The notes under the pieces: model-generated
What the model saw: only the letters and a program-made list of their open reading frames with translations
Told to the model about the DNA's origin: nothing
The model's database searches: none
In this document: positions 18,007 through 25,660 of the stretch, piece by piece
How positions within the stretch are numbered: position 1 is the first letter of the stretch
Layout of the letters: every line of letters begins with the position of its first letter
Made by a program: the position numbers and the translations under genes
Source: Filimonas lacunae
Lineage (GTDB): Bacteria > Bacteroidota > Bacteroidia > Chitinophagales > Chitinophagaceae
DNA length: 64,000 nt
Assembly: GCF_002355595.1 (NCBI RefSeq)
Contig: NZ_AP017422.1
Span: 6,824,823 to 6,888,822, forward strand
Direction of reading: 5' to 3'

Positions 18007-19179
18007 ATGTTAATGGAACAGACAATGCGCTGGTACGGGCCTAACGATCCCGTAAGCCTGTGGGATATCCGACAGTCAGGCTGCACCGGCGTAGTAACGG
18101 CATTGCACCATATTGCCCCCGGCCAGATATGGACGGTAGAAGAAATTAAAAAGCGCGTTGAGGAAGTAGCATCCGCAGGCCTTACCTGGACAGTTATTGA
18201 GAGTTTGCCCGTACATGAAGACATTAAGAAACAAACTGGCAATTACCTTCAATATATTGAAAACTACAAAGTAAGTCTGCGCAACATAGCACAGTGTGGC
18301 TTAAAAGTAGTTACCTACAACTTTATGCCTATCCTGGACTGGATGCGCACCGACATTTACTACACCATGCCCGATGGCAGCAAGGCTTTGTACTTTGAGA
18401 AGCATGCTTTCATTGCCTTTGACGTGTTTTTGCTGCAACGCCCCGGTGCAGAAAAAGATTACACCGCCGAAGAGATCAGCAAAGCCAAAGCAAGGCTGGC
18501 CACAATGACAGAGGATGAAAAACAAATACTGTTTAACAACGCCCTGTTAGGTTTGCCTGGTAGCGAAGAACGTTTTACGGTAGAACAAATTCTGGCAGCC
18601 TTACATACCTATAGCGGCATTGATGCAGCCAAATTAAAACAACACTTGTTTTTCTTCCTGCAACAGGTAGTACCTGTGGCAGAAGAAGTGGGTTTGAAAA
18701 TGGCCATTCACCCGGATGATCCTCCCTACCCGATTTTAGGACTGCCACGTATTGTAAGCACCGAACAGGATGCGAAAGAATTACTGGCAGCAGCTCCATC
18801 ACCTGCTAATGGTCTTTGCTTTTGCACAGGCTCCTATGGTGTAAGAACTGACAACGACCTCGCTGGCATGGTACAACGCCTTGGCGACCATATCCACTTC
18901 CTGCACCTGCGCAACACCAAACGTGATGCAGATGGCAACTTCTACGAAGCGGATCACCTGGACGGCGATACAGACATGTATGCTGTTATACGTGAAATCG
19001 TGTTGGTATCCAGAAAAAGAAAGGTGTCTATCCCAATGCGCCCCGACCATGGCCATCAGATGCTGGACGACCTGAAAAAGAAAACCTACCCGGGTTATTC
19101 TGCTATCGGCCGTTTAAGAGGATTGGCTGAACTGCGCGGCCTGGAACTGGGCATTCACCGTTCTATACCAGAAGCATAG
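18007..19179 (+). CDS. uxuA: Mannonate dehydratase
   Basis: Dehydrates D-mannonate to 2-keto-3-deoxygluconate, a step of glucuronate catabolism. The family features are visible: [17 protein letters not shown] at the start, [36 protein letters not shown], the metal-ligand region [39 protein letters not shown] and [13 protein letters not shown]. The 390-residue length is normal. Starts at 18007 and 18013 (MLMEQ) are both possible. It lies 35 bp after the SDR gene, and a strong terminator follows. Uronate isomerase, KDG kinase and aldolase genes are not in this window. Confidence 0.97.
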   Translation: MLMEQTMRWYGPNDPVSLWDIRQSGCTGVVTALHHIAPGQIWTVEEIKKRVEEVASAGLTWTVIESLPVHEDIKKQTGNYLQYIENYKVSLRNIAQCGLKVVTYNFMPILDWMRTDIYYTMPDGSKALYFEKHAFIAFDVFLLQRPGAEKDYTAEEISKAKARLATMTEDEKQILFNNALLGLPGSEERFTVEQILAALHTYSGIDAAKLKQHLFFFLQQVVPVAEEVGLKMAIHPDDPPYPILGLPRIVSTEQDAKELLAAAPSPANGLCFCTGSYGVRTDNDLAGMVQRLGDHIHFLHLRNTKRDADGNFYEADHLDGDTDMYAVIREIVLVSRKRKVSIPMRPDHGHQMLDDLKKKTYPGYSAIGRLRGLAELRGLELGIHRSIPEA

Positions 19180-19199
19180 GCAAAACATTATTTGAATAA

Positions 19200-19236
19200 A
19201 AAAGCGCCATAAGAGTACTTCTCTTGTGGCGCTTTT
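19200..19236 (+). terminator. Terminator of the lacI-SDR-uxuA operon
   Basis: A 16-bp stem (19200-19215 with 19221-19236, one G-T pair) with AAAA/TTTT ends, 20 bp after the uxuA stop codon. Confidence 0.88.
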
Positions 19237-19279
19237 GCATAAAAAGCAGGGTGATAAATAAAAAGGCTTCTATCCGGAG

Positions 19280-19370
19280 TGTTACATTACACCACTGGCT
19301 TACACCAGGCAGAACTTGCATCTGCAAAGCCGGCCCCTTGCGAAGTAATCCTTGTCTACGACACCTGTAT
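19280..19370 (-). ncRNA. Putative Y RNA-like (YrlA-type) tRNA-mimicking RNA, distal copy
   Basis: On the minus strand, CAGG (19367-19364) can pair with CCTG (19309-19306), which directly abuts a T-arm-like hairpin CAGA-TGCAAGT-TCTG (19324-19310) with a 7-base loop. Between the 5' strand and this arm are 39 bases, close to the 41 of a tRNA. A CTGG/CCAG hairpin follows (19308-19295). The sequence aligns over about 60 bases with a second element at 19623-19749, with pair-preserving changes. It lies on the same strand downstream of a Ro60-like gene, where bacterial Y RNAs are often encoded. Ends are approximate. Confidence 0.6.
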
Positions 19371-19622
19371 TTTACGCAAAGTGTTTTTCATTAGGTGTAG
19401 CAACAGGTTTAGGGTGATAAAACAGGCTATAAGCCCAATAACATTGAGGGCGCGTAATATTTATTATACTACCGGAGAATATTATCAATCCGGGCGGGTG
19501 TTTCACCTCGCATTTCCACCCCGTTATTTAAGGTTCCCTTTACTACAGAACCTGTTCTTTTTAATGTCTATGTGATCTATCGTTTTTTATTCAAAAGTAA
19601 CAGGGCAAAAAAAGTAAAGACT

Positions 19623-19749
19623 GTTAACGGCGCGGAACTTTCGCCACCGACCTACCAGCTATAGTTAACACTTTAACTGGTAGATCGGACAGGATTCGAC
19701 ACCTGCATAAACCGCCTTTTCGAAGTAAGCCTTTGTAACGGCACCCGTT
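19623..19749 (-). ncRNA. Putative Y RNA-like (YrlA-type) tRNA-mimicking RNA, rsr-proximal copy
   Basis: It begins within 10 bases of the stop codon of the Ro60-like gene, on the same strand. CGGG (19747-19744) can pair with TCCG (19689-19686), next to a T-arm-like hairpin CAGG-TGTCGAAT-CCTG (19705-19690) close to the tRNA consensus TTCGAAT. A 7-bp stem CTACCAG/CTGGTAG (19683-19677 and 19658-19652) follows, and AACGG/CCGTT could close the whole element. Compared with the distal copy, an A-U pair of the acceptor-like stem and one of the T-arm stem are replaced by G-C pairs. It may be processed from the rsr transcript or separately transcribed. Confidence 0.6.
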
Positions 19750-19754
19750 ATTAT

Positions 19755-21284
19755 TTACAGCTCTATCGATCTTATTTCACTAAGCGTATCTGCTCCATTT
19801 TCTATCGCGTCCAGCACTGAAAACACTTTGTCTGACCATCCGGCTATCACATACACATCGTTTTCTTTTGGCGATATAGGTGCCTGACCGCGGCCTGCCA
19901 GGTCAAATACATACAGTTTTGCATCAGGCGCTATTTGTTTATACTGCTTCCATTGATGCGACAGTGTATTTACAGTAGACGCATTGCCGGTATTGCTATC
20001 CCACAGCTGCATATCTGTAAATAGCATCACTTTATCAGCCACTTGTTTACGGTCGATCAGATCTTTCAGCACCAGGTAGCCGTTGGTAGAATAACCTACT
20101 TCGCCATTTCTTCTACGTAGTGTTTCCACATTCGCCAGTACGTTATTAGTAGGCAGTGGAATAATCTTCCACGTATCGCCAAACATACCTGTTTGTACCT
20201 GGCGGCATTTCAGTTGCAGCAGCATACCCAGCATCAGGCCAATATCGTACAGCTGCACTACACTTTTAGGAGATACCGCCTGCATCATAGAACCGGAGGT
20301 ATCACAGGCTATTACCACGCGGGTATCATTGCCCAGGCCTTCCATATTCTGAATACTGATTTGCACAGCAGCTTCCAGCGCATTCATCACTGCACCTGTG
20401 TAAAAGCTTTGCAGCTGTTTTACTTCGGTATACGCGCTCAGGAAACGGAATGGCAGTTGCTTAGACTGTTTTACCGCGTTTTCGTTGCTCAGGTAATCTG
20501 TCACTTTCTGCATATGCTCACCGCTTACTTCTGCCTGCATAATATTACGCAGGTTACGCAGCAGCGCCATATAGCCTAGTTTTCTGCTATCAATCAGTTC
20601 TTCCCATTTGGCTTTTATAGCCGCTTTTTTAACAGCTTCGCTTTCATAGGATTGCTGGCCCAGGGCAGACAGTTCTGTTTCCCAGGTATATGGTGTAGCC
20701 AGTGTATCGGCCACTATTTTATTAAACAGCGCTTGTTGTGCATCATCCTTTGGTTTAGGATGTACCAGGAACAGCGCATCTTTCAGTTTTACAGTAGTGC
20801 TTCTGTTATACTTGGCAAACTGGTATTCATCAAAACGGTTAAAAGCAACGGCCAGCCCTTTTTGCACCTGCTTGGAAAGCCTGTTCAGCTTTTTAGTGGC
20901 TGTTCTTTTATTAAAAGCCTGGTAACAGGCCAGTAGCTCCATAATTTCATCAGGACGTTGCACAATGCCTGCAATGGTTTTGCTTACCAGCCTATCGCCC
21001 TGGTGCAGCTTTGCCAGTTCGGTAGCCATTACTACTGGTGCTGTTCGCAGGTACATTTTGTTACGGGCGTACACCGCCAGCTTAGCCACAAACTGTGGTT
21101 CAACTTTTTGCATCAGGTCTTGCATCCGCTTCAGACGCGCATCTGCTTTTTCGTAACAGGCATCTGTTAGTAGCGTAGTAGCTACCGCGGTGTACAGTTC
21201 CATTTCAGGAGTAAAAAGGAATGCTTTTGCACCCTGATGGTTGATGGTAGTGTTAGCCGCTTTAGTGTTATGGTTGAATTTCAT
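19755..21284 (-). CDS. rsr: TROVE-domain protein, bacterial Ro60 ortholog (Rsr)
   Basis: Residues ~10-320 form the TROVE HEAT-repeat ring that in Ro60/Rsr binds Y RNAs and misfolded RNA (EMELYTAVATTLL, FVAKLAVYARNKMYLRTAPV, WEELIDSRKLGYMALLRNLRNI). Residues ~320-509 are a von Willebrand A-like domain with the MIDAS motif DTSGS, Asp at 328. I chose ATG 21284 (MKFNHNTKA); the frame also permits 21320. Known bacterial Rsr proteins help rRNA maturation and RNA decay, with PNPase, under stress. Two tRNA-like RNA elements follow on the same strand, matching the Rsr-YrlA pairing. No rtcB/rtcA genes lie beside it. Confidence 0.95.
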   Translation of the reverse strand: MKFNHNTKAANTTINHQGAKAFLFTPEMELYTAVATTLLTDACYEKADARLKRMQDLMQKVEPQFVAKLAVYARNKMYLRTAPVVMATELAKLHQGDRLVSKTIAGIVQRPDEIMELLACYQAFNKRTATKKLNRLSKQVQKGLAVAFNRFDEYQFAKYNRSTTVKLKDALFLVHPKPKDDAQQALFNKIVADTLATPYTWETELSALGQQSYESEAVKKAAIKAKWEELIDSRKLGYMALLRNLRNIMQAEVSGEHMQKVTDYLSNENAVKQSKQLPFRFLSAYTEVKQLQSFYTGAVMNALEAAVQISIQNMEGLGNDTRVVIACDTSGSMMQAVSPKSVVQLYDIGLMLGMLLQLKCRQVQTGMFGDTWKIIPLPTNNVLANVETLRRRNGEVGYSTNGYLVLKDLIDRKQVADKVMLFTDMQLWDSNTGNASTVNTLSHQWKQYKQIAPDAKLYVFDLAGRGQAPISPKENDVYVIAGWSDKVFSVLDAIENGADTLSEIRSIEL

Positions 21285-21337
21285 AATTGTGTTTTTGTTG
21301 TTGACAGAACAAAAATGCATATGACACTACGCAGCAC

Positions 21338-21371
21338 ACCTGCGCAATGAAAAAAAATTTTCTGCGCAGGT
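21338..21371. promoter_or_regulatory. Inverted repeat upstream of rsr
   Basis: A perfect 9-bp inverted repeat ACCTGCGCA/TGCGCAGGT (21338-21346 and 21363-21371) with an A/T-rich spacer lies ~55 bp before the rsr start and 65 bp after the SNF2 stop. No U run follows on the minus strand, so an operator is more likely than a terminator. The regulator is unknown. Confidence 0.45.
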
Positions 21372-21435
21372 ACATTACATACTTACCGGGGGAAAAACCG
21401 GGCCTGTTATTTACAATCAGGGGTTCGGTTGCCTG

Positions 21436-24342
21436 TTAACTAAACAGGAACGCGATATCATCGCGGGATAGTTTTTTTACAAAACCAGACTCTTCACCTA
21501 CCAACTCATCGGCCAAAGCCTGCTTTTTCTGTTGCAGTAATAATATCTTTTCTTCTACCGTGTCCTTACAAATCATTTTGTAAGCAAATATCTTTTGGGT
21601 TTGCCCTATACGGTGGGCGCGGTCAATAGCCTGCTGCTCTGCAGCGGGGTTCCACCAGGGATCTACCAGGTATACATAATCGGCAGCTGTGAGGTTTAAG
21701 CCCACACCGCCCGCTTTGAGAGAGATAAGGAATACTTTAACGGTGCTACCTTCTTCCTGGAAACGCTGCACTTCCTGCTTACGTTTTTCCAGTGAGGTGC
21801 TACCATCGAGGTAACAATAAGAAATGCCTGCTTTTTCCAGTTCGTCTTTAATCAGGTGTAGCATTTCGGTAAACTGCGAAAACACCAGCAGCTTGTGCAA
21901 GCCGGTATTTTCTTCTATCTCACGCAGTAATTCATCTGCTTTCACAGACGCATGCACTTCTTGCTTGTGTTCTTTTACCAGTTGCGGGTGATCGCATATC
22001 TGGCGCAGCTTTAACAGGCCTTCCATTACATAGATGCCTGCTTTTCCCATGCCCTCTTCGTCAATTCTTTTCAACAGGGCATCGCGGTAATAATCTTTGT
22101 ATTCATCATACATAGCCCGCTGCTCGGTATTCATGGTACACCATAATACCATTTCTGTTTTATCGGGCAGGTCGGTAGCCACCTGCTCCTTGGTACGGCG
22201 CAGAATGAACGGGTATATCAGTTGACGCAGCTTGGTGGCTTTTTCTTTGTCGCCCCCTTTATCGATAGGCTGTGCAAATTCGCGGCGGAAAAACTCTTTA
22301 CCACCCAGCAGGCCGGGATTTACAAAGTGAAACTGCGAGTACAGATCGAACGTATTATTTTGCACCGGTGTACCGCTTAATATCAGTTTGTTGGTAGACT
22401 GTAACTGGTATACGGCTTTACTTACCTGTGCATCGGCATTTTTAATGGTCTGACTTTCGTCCAATATGATGTAGTTCCATTTAAAGGATTGCAAATGAGT
22501 CAGATCATTACGAACTACTCCATAGCTGGTTAATACCACATCTACCTTTTCAAACTGCTCTTCTGTAAAGTCGCGCTGCTGGCCGTAATGCAACAGGTAT
22601 TGCATAGAAGGACAGAATTTTTGAATTTCCGCTTCCCAGTTAAAAATAAGGGAGGTAGGACATACTACCAGCTGCGTGCTGCCGGGATATTTCTCTTTCA
22701 GGTATTGGATGAATGTGATGGTTTGCAAGGTTTTACCCAGGCCCATATCATCTGCCAGACATCCACCCCAGCCCAGTTGATCCAGGCTTTGCATCCACTG
22801 AAATCCAGCCAGCTGGTAAGGACGTAAACTTGCCTGTAAAGCAGTGGAAGGGGCTTGCGTTTCCAGCTCGTTGCATTGCAGTAAGCGTCTTTTCTTTTCT
22901 TCTATTTCTTTTTGCAGCTTCTTATCGGCCAGCTGCTCCTGTAACTCGTCCAGCACAGAATAGTGCAGCTTGTTCAGTTGTAGTTTTCCATCAGCTTCGT
23001 TACCCACTTTAAACAGCATACCGTATTTATCAAACCACTCATGCGGTATTACACCCAGTGTACCATCTTTTAGTAAAATGGTATCCTGCCTGTTTAAGAT
23101 GGCTTTGCGAATATCCTTCATGCCCACCTCCTGGTCGCCCCAGTAGGCCTTGATTTTCAGATCAAACCAGTCGATAGTGCTTTTGGCAATGATCTCGAAC
23201 CGGGGAGTATTGGTATTGTATTTAAAGCGTTTTAAGTCCTGCAGGCCATATACAGTGTATCCGGCATCCTGCAATTGCTGGTTCATTTTAATAAACCAGT
23301 TGCCCTTCATCACCTCATCAAAAGGCACATAGTAGTAACGATTGTTACGCTGGTTTTTAAATTTGGCGTGCAGGTTGCGCAAATGCTCGTAGGTGTTTTT
23401 TTCCAGCGTTTTGTTGCGCCTGATCACATACAGCACCTCATTCTTTTCATGAAAAAAATCTGTCTCTTCATCGTAGTCGATCAACACGTCATCATACATA
23501 AACTGGGGCTGCAACATCAGGTACTGGCCGTTAAACTCGCTTAATGCAATGCGGGTTTGCGGTTCGGTATGCACTACTTCAAACTGCAGCCCTTCTTTAC
23601 ATTCCAGCGGGTATTGCTGTTGCAGCGGTATGAGGAAGGAGTTGGTAACCTCCTGCCTGTCGCGCACCGGAAAGCGCAGTTCGCCTTTTTTAAACATGTC
23701 CAGCACGCTTACATCGCCGGCACTGGATGGCAGGTGCAGAATATCGTCTATTAAAAAGAAAAGAGATTTAAACAGGAACACGCGGTTAGGCGCTTTGTCA
23801 CGTACTGTTTGTACGTTCATTTGTATGGTAATGGAAGCGGCATCTTTAGCAGCAGTAAAATGAATTTCTACAAAATGCTCACTTACCTGTAAAGGCTTGA
23901 TGTTGACATCGCTGAAATTGCCTTCTTTCAGCACGTATAAATTACCGTTTTCCAGCAAATAGGGCCATACCTGGTGCAGCAGGTCCAGGTAATGGTTACG
24001 CAAACGCAAAATATCCTTGTCGTTGAGCATTAACCAGGGCTGTGCATGATTTTTCAGGTAGGTGCTGCCGCTGTTTACCATAAATTCGAACAAACGGCCG
24101 TCGGAAAAATGGAATAACAGGTAAAACAGTTCTTCCGGTAAGGGGTTCAGATAAGCCCAATGCTCGTTATTATCCATAAACAACCGGCTAAAGCTTTTAC
24201 GCCCCTTTTGCTGCCTTATTACCACCGGCTCCAGTTGAAAACCAATATGTTTAGGAGTTGTCATGTTAAACAGAAAACCAATTTCATAGTTCTCGTTTTC
24301 AACAACTGCCAGCGAAGAGCGATCAATAAGGGGAGTATTCAT
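21436..24342 (-). CDS. SNF2-family ATP-dependent helicase, 968 aa
   Basis: I take ATG 24342 (MNTPLIDRSSL) as the start; an upstream ATG would add nine residues. The C-terminal half is a complete Swi2/Snf2 motor: LADDMGLGKTLQ with the Walker A Lys near 537, ILDESQTIKN as the DEAH-box equivalent, LSGTPVQNN, and a helicase C domain with VFLISLKAGGVGLNLT and DRAHRIGQ. The N-terminal ~500 residues are poorly conserved in such proteins. Bacterial members move along duplex DNA or displace proteins, often linked to transcription or repair. It precedes rsr on the same strand (150-bp gap), but an inverted repeat separates them, so co-transcription is uncertain. Confidence 0.95.
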   Translation of the reverse strand: MNTPLIDRSSLAVVENENYEIGFLFNMTTPKHIGFQLEPVVIRQQKGRKSFSRLFMDNNEHWAYLNPLPEELFYLLFHFSDGRLFEFMVNSGSTYLKNHAQPWLMLNDKDILRLRNHYLDLLHQVWPYLLENGNLYVLKEGNFSDVNIKPLQVSEHFVEIHFTAAKDAASITIQMNVQTVRDKAPNRVFLFKSLFFLIDDILHLPSSAGDVSVLDMFKKGELRFPVRDRQEVTNSFLIPLQQQYPLECKEGLQFEVVHTEPQTRIALSEFNGQYLMLQPQFMYDDVLIDYDEETDFFHEKNEVLYVIRRNKTLEKNTYEHLRNLHAKFKNQRNNRYYYVPFDEVMKGNWFIKMNQQLQDAGYTVYGLQDLKRFKYNTNTPRFEIIAKSTIDWFDLKIKAYWGDQEVGMKDIRKAILNRQDTILLKDGTLGVIPHEWFDKYGMLFKVGNEADGKLQLNKLHYSVLDELQEQLADKKLQKEIEEKKRRLLQCNELETQAPSTALQASLRPYQLAGFQWMQSLDQLGWGGCLADDMGLGKTLQTITFIQYLKEKYPGSTQLVVCPTSLIFNWEAEIQKFCPSMQYLLHYGQQRDFTEEQFEKVDVVLTSYGVVRNDLTHLQSFKWNYIILDESQTIKNADAQVSKAVYQLQSTNKLILSGTPVQNNTFDLYSQFHFVNPGLLGGKEFFRREFAQPIDKGGDKEKATKLRQLIYPFILRRTKEQVATDLPDKTEMVLWCTMNTEQRAMYDEYKDYYRDALLKRIDEEGMGKAGIYVMEGLLKLRQICDHPQLVKEHKQEVHASVKADELLREIEENTGLHKLLVFSQFTEMLHLIKDELEKAGISYCYLDGSTSLEKRKQEVQRFQEEGSTVKVFLISLKAGGVGLNLTAADYVYLVDPWWNPAAEQQAIDRAHRIGQTQKIFAYKMICKDTVEEKILLLQQKKQALADELVGEESGFVKKLSRDDIAFLFS

Positions 24343-24434
24343 GCTTACACCAAGTAAAAAAATATACAATCTGTACCTTCAGGCGCAAGTTAGGGGCTGT
24401 TACCAAAACAAAAAAGTGCAGTACCTGCAAAAAA

Positions 24435-24833
<399 letters not shown>

Positions 24834-24893
24834 TTACAAAAAAATGCTTGCCGGTAATTACTTAATTTTGTGCTTCGAACAAGTTTATTATTA

Positions 24894-24976
24894 ACCCGGG
24901 GTGCTATAGTTGCCAAACAGCTATGGCTGAGATAAACCCGTTGAACCTGAACAGGGTAATGCCTGCGGAGGAAGTA
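24894..24976 (+). promoter_or_regulatory. TPP riboswitch (THI element) with the ribosome binding site inside
   Basis: The conserved aptamer blocks are all present: GGGGTGC at 24898, GGCTGAGAT at 24925-24933, ACCCGTTGAACCTGAACAGGGTAATGCC in the middle (24936-24963) and GCGGAGGAAGT at the end. The GGAGG at 24967-24971 is part of the aptamer's 3' strand and also the SD of the gene starting at 24978. Thiamine diphosphate binding should therefore hide the SD directly and block translation, without a separate expression platform. Confidence 0.95.
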
Positions 24977-24977
24977 C

Positions 24978-25634
24978 ATGAATTTACAACATTGGATATC
25001 GCTCTTTGCGGAGCAGGTACAGAACACGAGCTTTCCGGAATGGATTGCTGTAGCTTTTGGAGTTACCGAAGTTTTATTAGCCCGTAAAAACAACATCCTG
25101 CTATACCCGGCGGGTATTATCAGCACCATTATTACCACCTGGTTAATGTTTAGCGTAAAGCTGTATGCAGAGTCGTTGTTAAACGCCTACTACCTTATTA
25201 TGAGTATTTACGGCTGGGTATACTGGATTAAAAAACGCAACACATCGCCTATCCCGGTTAGTTACACCAGCAAAAAAGAATGGGAAATCACTGCATTGAT
25301 TATAGGTGTGGGCTGGCTGTTCCTGTTCAGCGCACTTAAATATTTCACCCCTTCTACCACCCCTGTCTGGGATGCCTGGGTTAGCTGCACTGCATGGGCA
25401 GGTATGTGGCTGCTGGCTAAACGCAAGGTAGAAAACTGGATACTTTTGAATGTATCTAACCTGTTTGCGGTTCCCTTATTGTTTCACAAAGAGTTGCCTT
25501 TAATGGCATGTCTTACCATTTTTCTGTTTGTGGTAGCTATATCGGGCTATTTCGACTGGAAAAAGATTGCCGGTCCCCGGCAGGGTAACAACAACGACGG
25601 CGGCACTTTTAGCAAGAAAACAGCATCCGCCTAA
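24978..25634 (+). CDS. pnuT: PnuC-family vitamin transporter, thiamine type (PnuT)
   Basis: A 218-residue protein with about seven membrane helices, in the PnuC family: WIAVAFGVTEVLLARKNN and YPAGIISTIITTWLMF early, and the central SIYGWVYWIKKR motif with conserved Trp residues, as in the vitamin-binding site of PnuC. PnuC homologs take up nicotinamide riboside, riboflavin or thiamine by facilitated diffusion followed by phosphorylation. The TPP riboswitch directly in front makes thiamine the substrate. No thiamine kinase gene follows; the next gene is convergent 26 bp downstream. Confidence 0.93.
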   Translation: MNLQHWISLFAEQVQNTSFPEWIAVAFGVTEVLLARKNNILLYPAGIISTIITTWLMFSVKLYAESLLNAYYLIMSIYGWVYWIKKRNTSPIPVSYTSKKEWEITALIIGVGWLFLFSALKYFTPSTTPVWDAWVSCTAWAGMWLLAKRKVENWILLNVSNLFAVPLLFHKELPLMACLTIFLFVVAISGYFDWKKIAGPRQGNNNDGGTFSKKTASA

Positions 25635-25660
25635 CTGTTGCTATAATATCAGGTAACCTG

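Noticed and set aside
19279-19575. Open frame of 98 codons on the plus strand 3' of uxuA
   Set aside because: Composition is not protein-like and it overlaps the strand and positions of the distal RNA element; treated as chance.
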